DNA of 64,000 nucleotides from Cymbidium sinense (lineage: Eukaryota > Streptophyta > Magnoliopsida > Asparagales > Orchidaceae), in the NCBI GenBank assembly GCA_021442155.1, contig CM038222.1:18362923-18426922 (forward strand), read 5' to 3'. Each line of letters opens with the position of its first letter. Position 1 is the first letter of the stretch. Below are positions 47,929 to 59,400 of this stretch, in pieces. The translations under genes were made by a program, and so were the position numbers. A model generated the notes under the pieces. That model was not told the origin of the DNA and searched no databases. It was given only the letters and a program-made list of their open reading frames with translations.

Positions 47929-48904
47929 TAGGGATTAGGTTTTAGGTTTATTAGGCTTTAGGTTTTTTTTTTTAAATATATTTAGTTTCTTTAGGTTTTG
48001 GTTAATGGTTTATGGTTTAGGGTTTACGTTTAGGGTTTAGAGTTTAGGGTTATAGGGTTTATGATTTTAGGCATGTAGGGTTAGGGATTGGGTTTATGGT
48101 TTTTAGTGTTTAGTGTTTAGGGTTTAGGGTTTAGGTTGTAGGTTTAGGGTTTAGAGGTGGATTTATGGTTTAAGTATTTTTTTAGAAGAAAATAAACTAA
48201 ATCGGTAGGTTTAGATTTCTTAAGTTTATTTTATTTATTTTTTATTTATTTTATTTTTTTAAAAGTTTATTTTTTATTTTTATTTAGTTTAGTTTATTTA
48301 TTTAAAGTTTCTTTATTTTTAGTTTAGGGGTTTTATATTTAGTTTATTTTAGGTTTTAGGTTTATTCTTCTTGAGTTTAATTTAAGTTTATTTTTTTTAT
48401 TTTAGGTTCGTTTAGTTTTATATTATTTTAAGTTTAGGTTTTAGGTTTAATTTTAGGTTTATTTTAGGTTTTATTTTTAGTTTATGTTTTAGATTTAGTT
48501 TTTTAGGTTCAAGTTTAGGTTTTATATAGATTAGGTTTAGGTTTATGTTTATTTTGTTTATTTTATTTTTATTTCAAGTTTAGGTTTCTTTTATAGTTTA
48601 TGGTTTAGGGTTTTTTATTTATTTTTAGGTTTATTGTTATGGTTTACATTTTTATTTTGTTTTTATTTTAGGTTTATTTTATTTTTATTTTATGTTAAGT
48701 TTTTATTTTATTTTGGTTTTTTATTCTTAAGTTAGTTTTATCTTTTAGTTTAGTTTAGTTTATTTATTTTATTTTAGATTATTATTACTTTTATTTTATT
48801 ATTTTATGTTTAGGTTTAAGTTTTAGTTTAGGTTTTCCATTATATTATTTTATCTTTTTATTAGGTTTTTTATTTATTTTATTTTTAGCTTTTATCTTTT
48901 AGGT

Positions 48905-49480
48905 TTAGTTTTAGGGTTTAGGCCCAGTTTAGGTAGGGGAGTTTAGGGAAGGGCCCAGGAGGCCCAGGGTTGGGTTAGGGCCTGGCCAGCCCAGGCTCAG
49001 CCTCAAAGTTTGGTAGGTTACGCCTTTATCATAACGCTCATGTCAGGTCAGTAGTCAGGGCCTAAGGGCCCAGGGTCCAGGGCCCAGGGAGCCCAGCCCA
49101 GGTTTAGGATCTGGATTGGATTTGAGCGGGCCTGAGTGGGTTTTAGGGTTTGGCCCAGGTTTAGTGGTTTTAGGTTTAAGTTTGTTCAGTAGTGTGGGAG
49201 GGCCCAGGGCCTTGATTTTTTGGTTTAGAGTTTAGTATATTGAGTGGGTTTTGGTTTAGGTCTTTAGTGATAGTCAGCCTTAGTGGTAGGTTTGTAAGAG
49301 GGTCAACTGGTGGCTCAGGTCAGAGGTTTAGGGTCATGCCTTGTGGTTAGGGAGGTTAGGTCAGTTAGTGTGGAGGGATCAGTCAGAAGGTGGGTAGTTA
49401 AGTTAAGAGCCTGTGAGCCCAGGGTTTGGGTATGGCCCAGGGTTTAGTGGTACTGGTGGAGGGTTAGTTTTATCTGATAT
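48905..49480 (+). repeat. Largest GC-rich variant patch of the array
   Basis: About 575 bases in which TTTAGGG gives way to GGCCCAGG, GGGCCCAGGG, CCCAGGGAGCCC and AGGTCAG words. It looks non-coding on both strands. It is the clearest of the CCCAGGG-type patches and the best test of diverged repeats versus base-calling artefact. Confidence 0.6.
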
Positions 49481-50194
49481 GGGTTAGAGTTTAGGGTTTT
49501 AAATGGGTAGGTTTATTTAATTTATCCAGTTTTATTTTATTTATTTTATAGTTTAGGTTTTATTTTTATTTTATGTTTAGGTTTATGTATTTTATTTTTT
49601 AGGTTTAAGTTTAGGTTTTATAAGTTTATTTTTAGTTTTATTTTAGTTTAGGTTTATTTAAGATTATTTATATATTTAGTTTAGGGTTTAGGTTTAGTTT
49701 AGGTTTAGGTTTAGGTTTATTTATTTTAGTTTAGGTTTAAGTTTATTTTATTTGTTTATTTTAGAGGTTTTTTTTTAGTTTAGGGTTTGGTATTTATTTA
49801 TTTATTTAGGTTCTTTTATGTTAATTTTTTAGGTTTTTTTGTTTAGTTTAGGGTTTTTTTATTGAGTTTTTATTTTATTTTATTTTAGGTTTATTTTACT
49901 TTTTATTTTTCATTTGGGATTTATTTTATTTAGGTTTTATTTAAGTTTATTACATATTTTTTAGTTTAGTTTAGGTTTTTATTTATTTTATTCTAGTTCA
50001 ATTTTATTTTTTATTTTACTTTATTTTGTTTAGGTAGTTTAGGTTTTAGTTTAGGTTTTATTTTATTTTTTATTTTATTTAAGGTTTTTATTTATTTTAT
50101 TTGGTCTTATAGTTTTAGGTTTTAGATTTTTGAGTTTGTTTAGATTTAGAGTTTAGAGTTTAGGGTTTAGGGTGGTTTAGGGTTTAGGTAGGGT

Positions 50195-50345
50195 TGCAAC
50201 TTTAGGGCCTAGGGTCAGGGTTTAGGCCATGTAGGGTCTGATAGGGTTTAGGGTTTGTTTAGAGTGGGTAACCATGCAAGGTATGTCAAGTCTTGGAGTG
50301 GGTTTAGGGTTAGGGCCATGGCCTCAGGGTTTACCATTTATGGTT
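50195..50345 (+). repeat. GC-rich variant patch of the array
   Basis: A short stretch with GGGCCTAGGGTCAGGG and GGCCATGG-type words embedded in TTTAGGG repeats. No coding signal. Confidence 0.45.
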
Positions 50346-51795
50346 TAGTGTTTTAGTGTTTATAGTTTAGGGTTTAGGGTTTAGGCTTAGAGTTTTTTAT
50401 TATCTTTAATTTTCTTTTAGCATTTATGATCTGGGCTCACCTAGTTTTAGGGTCCAGATTTATGGTCTTCTTTGGGATTATGGTTAGTTTAGGGTTTAGT
50501 GTAGGGTTTAGGGCCAGGGTTTAGGGTTTAGTGTAGGGTTTAGGTTTTAAAATAAATTAAGCAAACCATTAGGTTTATATTTAGTTTAGTTTATTTTATT
50601 TTATATATTTAAGTTTTTTTATTTTATTTTGTTTATTTATCTTAGGTTTATTTTCTTTAGTTTAGGTTTTTTTAGTTTATTCATGTTTAGGTTTAGGTTT
50701 CTTCTTTAGTTTAGTTTTATTTTTTATTTTATTTTTTGGTTTAAGTTTTATTTTTTATTTTTAAGTGCAGGTTTAGGTTTTTATTTTATTTTTTTAGGTT
50801 TACAGTTTAGGTTTTTTACTTTAGGTTTTTTTTTAGGATTTATTTTTTAGTTTAGGTTTAGGTTTATTTTAGTTAATTTTATTTTATTTAGTTTTAAGTT
50901 TAGATATTTTGGCCAGGTTTAGGTTTATTTATCTTAATTTAGGTATTTTATTAGTTTAGATTTTAGATTTTAGGGTAGGTTAAGGTAGGGTCTAGTGGTA
51001 GAATTTAGGGTGTAGTTTGGTTTTTAGGCTTAGGGTTTAGTTAGGGTCAGGTTTTGTTCTTAGGGCTCAGTTTAGCTTTAGGGCTTTGTGTGGTTTAAAG
51101 TAGGGTAGGGTTTAGGGTTGAGTGTTTAGGGTCAGGTGTTTTTTTATTACTTAAAATTGGTGAAGGTCGATTTAGATTTATTTAGTATTTTAGGCTAGGT
51201 TTTTTTTCATCTATTTATTTTTTATTTATTTTAGTTATTTTTTATTATGTAGGTATTTATTTTATTTTATTTTTATTTTATTTTGTTTACATTTTATTTT
51301 ATTTCAATTTATTATTTATTTTTTTTTAGTTTAGTTTAAGTTTTATTTATTCTTTAATTCTTTTTTTTAGGCTTTTATTTATCTTATTATTTTATTTAGG
51401 TTTAGGTTTTATTTATTTTATTTTAGGTTTATAAATAGGTTTAGGTTTGGGTTTGGGCCTAGGGCTTAAGGATCAGCATTTAGGCTTTAGGGTGTGGTTT
51501 GTGGTTGGTAGGGTAGGATTTAGGGTAAGGCCCAGGTAAAGAGTTAGAATAAGGTTTAGAGTTTAGGGTTTAGGCTTTAGGGTTTAGGGTTTTTAGGGTT
51601 GAGGGTTTAGGATTTTTAGGGTTTCTGGTTTAGGGTGGTAGGTGTAGGGTTTAGGGTTTAGGGTTAGTGTTAGATTTAAGGTTTAAAGTTTAACATTTTT
51701 TTTAAATGAAGTAACCTGACAGGTTTAGGTTTATTTAGTTTATTTAGTTTATTTTATATATTTATTTGGGTTTATTTTTAAGTTTATTTATTTTC

Positions 51796-52432
51796 GTTGT
51801 ACAAGTTCTAGTGGTTGTGACATTAGGTGATCAAGTCATTAATAAGAGTGAGCATTTCAGATATTTAGGCTCTATTGTTCAAAATGATGGTGAAATAGAT
51901 GCATATGTTATTAGTAGAATTCAAGTTGGATGGTTGAAGTGGAGGAATGCATCTAGCCTATTATGTGATAGAAAAGTTCCACTTAAACTTAAGAGAAAAT
52001 TTTATAAGATGGTGGTAAGACCTGCAATGACTTATGGTGCAAAATGTTGACCAATAAAAGAGAAGCACGAGACTAAGTTAAGTGTTACGGAGATGAGGAT
52101 GCTTAGGTGGATGAGTGGATTTACTCTTAGATATAGAATGCAAAATGAGTATATTCAAGAAAAAGTTGGAGTAGCTCTAGTGGTAGATAAGATTAGGGAG
52201 AGCCGCCTTAGATGGTTTGGCCACATAAAGTGTGTCCATGATTATTAGGAGAATAGATGCTGATTTGCCTTATGTTAAGAAAGGTAGAGGTAGACCTAAA
52301 AAGACTTGGTTAAGATGTATAAAAAATGATCTTAATATACTTGATTTAAATGAGAATTTGACATAATAGGACACAATGGAGACAAGGATTCATGTAGGAC
52401 CCACATAGTGGGATTAAGGCTTGTTGTTGTTG
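51796..52432 (+). mobile_element. RTE-clade LINE, 5'-truncated 3' end (+ strand)
   Basis: Frame from about 51800 reads [70 protein letters not shown], then (after a stop) [26 protein letters not shown] and GRPKKTWLRCIK. This is the end of the reverse-transcriptase ORF of plant RTE-type LINEs (thumb and C-terminal region, with FRYLGS, RPxxxYG, MRMLRWM and WFGH). It lacks the endonuclease and RT catalytic core. The 3' terminus is (TTG)4 rather than poly(A), typical of RTE elements. It is inserted in T-rich array, so the target-site duplication is ambiguous. It has at least two stops and a frameshift. Confidence 0.88.
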
Positions 52433-52730
52433 TCTTTATTTTAGTTTATTTAGGTTTAGGTTTTTAAGTTTATTTTTTTTTAGTTTAGTTTTATTTTTAT
52501 TTTATTTCTTAGGTTTAGGTTTCCTTTTATTTTTAGGTTTAGGTTTAGCTTTTTTATTTTAATTTTTTTAGGTTTATGGTTTTTACTTTAGGTTTCTTTT
52601 TAGGTTTTATTTTTAGTTTAGGTTTTGGTTTATTTTTTAGTTTTATTTTATTTAGTTTAGGGTTTGGGTTTAGTATATTTTAGGTTTAAGTTTAGGTATT
52701 ATTTATGTTATTTTGAAGCTTTTTTTAATT
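52433..52730 (+). repeat. T-rich telomere-like spacer
   Basis: TTTAGG and TTTATTTT words only, between the RTE fragment and the 3' end of LINE C. Confidence 0.9.
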
Positions 52731-54370
52731 TTTTTTGAAACCCCATATAGGGGGAGTTTTATTGCCACAAAAAGAGGGTTACGAGATCTATAAGTCGAGA
52801 TAAAATCCAAAACTACTGCTCAAAGAGCTACAAATAGCTTAGAGAGTAAATCCCCTATCTAAGTACATCCAAAATCAAAATAAAAGAAAAAATGAAAGCA
52901 AAAGATACAAAATGATTAACATAGAGAAGCCAATGGATAGATCTAGGCCAAAGCTCATCAGGATGAGAGAATGCATGCCACTAGGGAGCAAACCTGTAAG
53001 AGAAAGAGAAAAATGCATCTGCAAATATGCAGAAAGAGAAATTAGCACAGTTAGAGTAATACAAATAAAGTGGAAGGTAAAAGCAATATAAACTGAGAAA
53101 ATTTATAGAGAAGTGTGTGAGAGAAGGCTCCTCCACACCAAATTGGGCGATGATATGAGCATCCAAACTTCAGCGGAAGGGTTACATCACAAGAGCTACT
53201 ACCAAACTAAAATGGAGTGAAATCATCACAACCATCATAGCCTACAAACCTGTGGGAAGATAGTAGCCATTTGTTGAATGTTATGCCTTAGTACCTGCAA
53301 ACCTAAACAAAGCCATATACACTATAGAAAAGGAGACAACAAAGAGCAGAATGGGGATAAGTATCACCACTATAGTCACCATAGCATGAGAACCCTTACC
53401 CATATAAAAATGAATCATCTTGGTCACATCCACCTTATTAATACCAGATCCTATAATAAAATTAAGCCAGTAGGAAAACCCACCACAAGTAGACAGCAGA
53501 AAAGGCCAGGCAGAAGATAGAAACAATAGATAACCGGCTGAAAATCCAATTGAAATCCTGCTAAGCAAATCAATTAGCATGTAAATAACACCATCCCAAA
53601 TCATATGAAACTTACAGGCCAAGAATATAGCCCAGGAATATAGCCCATGAAAGGATACCCATGCAGAATAAACAATGCATATGTTAATAAACACCAAGTT
53701 AATAGCATAAACACAACAAGAACTACACAAGTGGGAATGCAGCAGCAGATTAGATAGACCACAAGCCGCAGGTGATAAGCTGCACCCCACCATAAATAAC
53801 ACAAAAAAATAATAAAAAAATTGATCAGAGAAACAACCCCAGAAGCAGCTTGCTGGGCATAAAACTCAATAATCCTTTCAGCCAACAACCAACACAGCAA
53901 ACCAAGACAGTAAACCAAATATTACACCCAACAGAGGGTAATCCAGTCAGTAACAGTAGTATTACATAGACATAAAATGGGGATCAGAAGAAAACCATCA
54001 TTAAAATCCTTTAAAATAAGGAAAGGCAGACCAACGTCTAATCCAACATCATTAGTAAAATTAGGATGAAAGGAAGGCAAGAAGCAAATCCAACCATGCA
54101 AAGAAACAGTAGTAATAATAGGTAAATTAAACATTCTTCCCTTACAGGTTGAGGAAGAGGGGTTGGTGAGCAAAATAGGAGCCACAACCCTATTGAAGAG
54201 GGAAGATACAAATAAAGAAGGGCCCACCATGAAGCTGTGCAAATCATAGTAAACCAACAACAATAGCAACAAAGACATGAGCCTCCAATACAAGTAGCCA
54301 GAATAAAAAATCAATTTGAGAATAGGCAACAGGAAAAAGAGACAGGAAACATTTTCAAACGTGAAAGGAA

Positions 54371-54384
54371 AAGCAAAATACAGT

Positions 54385-54385
<1 letters not shown>
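54371..54385. repeat. Target-site duplication of nested RTE, left copy
   Basis: AAGCAAAATACAGTA directly precedes the (CAA)n tail of the RTE. It matches AAGCAAAATATAGTA at 56139-56153 at 14 of 15 positions. Together they delimit the insertion at 54386-56138. Confidence 0.85.
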
Positions 54386-54421
<36 letters not shown>

Positions 54422-56138
54422 GCCTTAATCCCACTAGGTGGGGTCGTCTACATGAATCCTTCGTCTCCATTGTGTCCTATTATGTGTCAAATTCTCATTT
54501 AATTCAAGTATACTAAGATCATTTTTTATACATCTTAACCAAGTCTTTTTAGGTCTACCTCTACCTTTCTTAACATAAGGCAAATCTAATGCATCTATTC
54601 TCCTAATCTCATCGGACCATGCTTTATGTGGGCCAAACCATCTAAGGCTTACTCTCCCTAATCTTATCTACCACCTGAGCTACTCCAACTTTTCCTAACA
54701 TACTCATTTTGCATTCTATCTCTAAGAGTAAAGCCACTCATCCACTGAGCATCCTCATCTCTGTAACACTTAACTTCTTTATGCTTCTCTTTTATTGGCC
54801 AACATTCGCACCATAAGTCATTGTGTCTTACCACCATCTTATAAAATTTTCCCTTAAGTTTAAGTGGAACTTTTCTATCACATAATAGGCCAGATGCATT
54901 CCTTCTCTTCAACCATCCAACTTGAATTGTACTAATAACATCTCCATCTATTTCACCATCATTTTGAACAGAGCCTAAATATCAATCGCTCACTCTTATT
55001 AATGACTTGATCACCTAAAGTCACAACACTATCACTAAAACTTCTACAACTAAAATTACACTCATATATTCAGTTTAGATCTACTTAAATGAAAACCTTT
55101 AAACTCTAAAGTTGACCTCCATAATCCAAGTTTCGTTGGACTCCTCTCTAATCTTATCAACAAGAAGAATGTCATCAGAAAAGCATACACCAAGGTACAT
55201 CTTCTTGTAAATGCAAGAACATCCATAACCAAAGTAAAAAGATAAGGGCTTAATGTTGATCCTTGGTGTAATCCAACTGAAATAGGAAAATATTTTGTCA
55301 ATCCTTCTTGTGTTTGGACACAAGTAATAGCTCTAGTATACATATCCTTAATGACTTGAATATAACTAATATTAACTTCTTTCTGTTCTAGAACTCTCCA
55401 AAGAACATCTCTTAAGACTTTATCATAAGCTTTCTCTAAATTAATAAATATCATATGTAGATCCTTCTTACTTTCTCTATGCTTCTCCATCAAACCTCTT
55501 AACAAATGTATAGCATCCATAGTAGATCTAGCATGAAACCAAACTGATTGTGAGAAACTTATACATCGTAACCTATGCTCAATTACTCTCTCCATAATTT
55601 TAATGTATGGCACATTAACTTAATTCCTCTATAATTTCCACACTCTTGTGCATCACCTTTATTCTTAAATAAAGGAACCAACAAACTCTTTCTCCACTCA
55701 TTTGGCATCTTTTTAGTCTTTAAAATAACATTAAAAAGATTTGTAAGCCAAGAAATTCCTTGATCTCCTAAACATTTCCACACATCTATTGGAATATTAT
55801 CCGATCGCTTTTCACATTTCATTTTCTTTAAAGCTTCACTAACTTCATTTACTAATCTAACGATAGAAATGAAATTCTTTATTTTTGTTTAGGGTATTAA
55901 GGTTGCTAAAATCAATCGTACTTTCAGATCCTTCATTGAAAAGTTTATCAAAATACCTCATCAACCTATTTTCAATATCTTTTTCTAAGAAAAGCACTTT
56001 ATTGTTTTCATCCTTAATACCCCTCACTTGAACTATGTCTTTACTTCTCCTATCTCTTTGCTTGGCTAACTTATACATACATCTTTCACCTTCTTTGGTA
56101 TCTAATCTATTGTATAAATCACTAAAAGCTAAATTTTA
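54386..56138 (-). mobile_element. RTE-clade LINE nested in LINE C, 5'-truncated
   Basis: A 1.75-kb insertion on -. The 3' end is a (TTG)n run on the sense strand (CAA units, 54386-54420, about 12 units), preceded by GATTAAGGCTTG-like sequence shared with the + strand copy at 51796-52432. It is flanked by a 15-bp target-site duplication (54371-54385 and 56139-56153). It begins within the linker before the RT domain, so the endonuclease is missing. It post-dates LINE C. Confidence 0.92.
54660..56138 (-). pseudogene. RTE reverse transcriptase, broken
   Basis: The sense strand from 56138 reads FSDLYNRLDTKEGERCMYK, LAKQRDRRSKDIVQVRGIK, ENRLMRYFDKLFNEGSES, then KCEKRSDNIPIDVWKCLG, MPNEWRKSLLVPLFKNKGD, CGNYRGIKLM, IFINLEKAYDKVLRDVLW and GLHQGSTLSPYLFTLVMD. 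A frameshift near 55190 follows, then VCFSDDILLVDK and, further on, [19 protein letters not shown] and [32 protein letters not shown], QGSxLSPYLF and xxDD are RT fingers and palm motifs of the RTE clade. Motif A has N in place of the catalytic Asp (FINLEKAYD for FIDLEKAYD), and motif C reads FSDD for FADD. It is inactive. Confidence 0.9.
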
Positions 56139-56153
56139 AAGCAAAATATAGTA
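56139..56153. repeat. Target-site duplication of nested RTE, right copy
   Basis: AAGCAAAATATAGTA differs from the left copy (54371-54385) at one base. It directly abuts the truncated 5' end of the RTE. Confidence 0.85.
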
Positions 56154-56401
56154 AGTCCCAAAAATAGTATTGATAAAGACATCTCATCCTTGTTGATCGT
56201 GGATTAGTAAGGAAACTCATTAGTAAGGATTGATAATTAGTAGATGCTACAGAGATCACAATTGAACCAAAAAGGATTATCAAGGAAATGCATCAGTAAA
56301 ATGAAGAGGAGAAACAACAATAAACAAAAGATAAACAAAAGATGACCATATAGATAGAACAAAGTAATACAAGTTGTAATTAGGCCAAACATAGGATGAA
56401 A

Positions 56402-59400
56402 TTAGTTTCTGAGATAAGGAAGTCTAGTATTGTCCAAATTAATTAATCCATATAAATGTTTAGGAAGTGTAAGCTGATCAAAGAATTTTATTCCATCTAA
56501 TCTATCACCCAGATTAGCAAGATAATTAGCACACACATTATCTTCACGCCAAACATGAGTGATTTTAAAATAGAGTTGAGATAGGAGAGCTCTAGTATGC
56601 TTTAGGTGGTAGTACAATTCTGAATTTCCCACTTTGGTGGAAGTTAATAGATCTATCAACAACAGGGCATCCACCTCAATCCAAATATTGAGCCAACCTT
56701 TTTGTAGGTAAATATCAATAGCTTTGTTAACATCCATTAGCCCCGCAAAGAGAACAAAACATGTAGTAAGAGGATAAGCAAAGGCACATAAAACTTTACC
56801 ATTAAGGTTTTTGAAAATGCCACCATTGCCAGAAGCATTTTGAGAAACAGAGCCATCAGTATTAATTTTAATAATATTATCATGAGGTTTTTTCCAATAA
56901 ACAAGCTTATCATTTTTACAGTTAGAATGGTCCAACAGGTTAAAACCCAGTTTATTGGCCACAAATTTACAACCTTTAAATTGATTGTAGTTAATTAAAT
57001 TGGCATTAAATAAAGCATGGATTTTATCTTCAATTATAGAAATTATCCTCTTATGGTTCATAGGAATCCCATGATGTTTTGCATCATTTTTGTCCATCCA
57101 TATCAACCATATAAGAGTGATAGCAGTTATCACTTTAATGTGACCTTTAATAGTGTTTTCAAAATAAACCTCTCGAAGTTGATAAAGAGTTAAGGAGCCA
57201 TTGAATTTGTCAATATTAAAAAAATTCATCATACCAACCCAAAGTTTGGAAGGAATGGCTCTTAAATACATGATTGACATTCTCAATGTGAAAGCAGCAG
57301 TAGCATTTTGAAGGTAAGTAAAAACCTTTGCCCCACATCAAGGAATCGACAGGGATGAAATTTTTCAAAATTCTCCAAGTTAGAACAGAGTAAGGAATAA
57401 GGATAGTGTTATTCTAAAGTTTAAAAAATACATTAGAGAAATCATGAGCTTCTCTAATATGAATCCAGACATCTTTATGTTTGAAGTCACCATTGTGAGA
57501 AAGCTGAAAAAGAATCTGATCATGATTGCTAGGGATGATAGGGATGGTAGTAAGCTTATCTAAAAGAGAGATAAGGATATAGTTAGTAAGCTTACTATTG
57601 TTCCACTTATTATTCTGCTAGAAAGAGTTCACTTTAATAGTAGCAGTGGAGTGGGTAGAAAGTAAATCATCAATAGAGCCACTACTAGTCTGATTATCTT
57701 GCCAAAAGAAGGAAGTTCCAGAGTTAAGCCCCCAAGAAATTAAAGATTCTGCCTCCCATTTGATGGAACAAAGTTTTTTCCATAAATGAGAATCTCCCAC
57801 TTTGTAAGGGAAAATGAGAGGGTGCTTACCCTGGCAGTATTTAGCACTCATGAATTGAGCCCAAAGACTATCGTTGCTTCTAAAATTCTACCAAAGTTTA
57901 TAAGAAAAAGTAGTGATAGCTTCCCTGATTGGCTTGCAACTAAGCCCACCTTTAGCAAGAGTGCCACAACTTTTATACCAAGAGGTCCAATGCATTCTTT
58001 TAGTAGAATTGTTAGAACCCCAGAAAATTTATTAAGGAGGCGCTCAATTCTGTCAATGGTAGAATTATTCAGCATAATGGTTTGAATAAGATATAAAGGC
58101 ATGGAGTCAAGGGTACTCTTAACCAAAGTGAGCCTACCACCAAATGAGAGTAAATGAAATTCCCAAACAGAAATTTAATTATAGATTTTTTGGATTAACT
58201 CATCAAAAAGATGTGATCTTTTTTTACCTTTAAAAAGAGGAACACCAAGATATTTAATAGGAAGTTATTGTTGCTGAAAATTAGTGATTCTCAAGATTTG
58301 GCAGATCTTATTACTAGAGATTTTAGAGGAAGGAATGAAACAACTTTTTCCTTCGTTAAGAAAGAGACCACTTTCCTTTTCAAATTTATTTAAAAAATTC
58401 ATAGTATTTTTAATGTGAAATCATCAGCGAAACTAAGATGATAGATAGGAAAACCACCTTGAGTTCTAAAAGACATGCTTGGATTATTATTGAAAAGGTC
58501 ATGAAGGCTCCTTGAAAGATATTCAACAGCAATAATAAAAAGAGAGGGAGGCAAGGGATCCCCTTGTCTCAAGCCATGCATAGAAGGGAAGAAACCTAAG
58601 GCCTCAGCATTCAAGATAATAGAGAACCAAATATTACTAATACAATTTTTAATGAGGCAAATAAATTTATCAAAAAAATTAAATAAATGAAGAATTTGGA
58701 AGAGAATTCAAGAGAGGTTGTCAAAAGCTTTAGAGATGTCCAATTTGAATAGGATGTTACCACCTTTGATAGGAGCATCCAGATCATGAATCAGCTCTTG
58801 GGTAAGAACAATGTTATCAGATATAGCTCTACCTTTAATGAAACCAGTTTGGTTACGGGAAATAATTTTAAGATGTAGAGGACTAATTCTATTGGCAATC
58901 AATTTAGAAATTAGTTTATGAAAGAAGGTGCAAAGGTTGATAGGTCTAAAATCATCCAAGATTCAGGATTATTAATTTTAGGAATGAGGATAATGGAAGT
59001 GCTAAATAAATATCTAGGTAAGGGATTTCCATTACAGAAATCAATGACAACATCGACTAAATCAAACTTAATAATAGGCCAACAGTGCTGAAAAAAATGA
59101 GTCATGTAGCCTTCAGGGCCAGCAACAAATTCAGTGTTCATGCTATTAAGAATTCTACCAATCTCAGCTTTCGTAGGAACCATATTAAGCAAGTGAATGT
59201 CATCATTATTAATTGTTGAGGGAATCAAGTGGGAGTTGGAAATAGCTTCTAAAAGAAGGTTCTTATTTAATAAGTTTTGAAAATGATAGGTGATAGAATC
59301 TTTAATATTATTATGGTCAGTGATCCAGTTGCAATTATCACTTTTAATTATTTTAATAAAGTTTAATGTCTATTTTTTTGGAAAAGAGAATGGAAATATC

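Larger units (their letters stand above)
47929..51795 (+). repeat. Degenerate telomere-like higher-order array, segment 7
   Basis: A-rich boxes at about 48190, 50555 and 51705; T-rich stretches 48210-48900, 49500-50110 and 50570-50960; G-rich blocks with GC-rich patches 48905-49480 and 50195-50345 and weaker ones at 50960-51130 and 51430-51560. No gene is seen. Confidence 0.87.
52731..56401 (-). other. LINE C 3' region, interrupted by RTE
   Basis: Non-RTE parts are 52731-54385 and 56139-56401. It carries hydrophobic open frames on - (53281-53802, 173 codons; 53922-54470, 182 codons, part of which runs into RTE sequence). It shares the 3' terminus and GAGCTACAAA block with LINEs A and B. No domain is recognised. 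Conserved 3' UTR is the likeliest reading. Confidence 0.6.

Noticed and set aside
54387..54421. (CAA)n as an independent microsatellite
   Set aside because: It is the (TTG)n tail of the RTE element, directly beside its target-site duplication.
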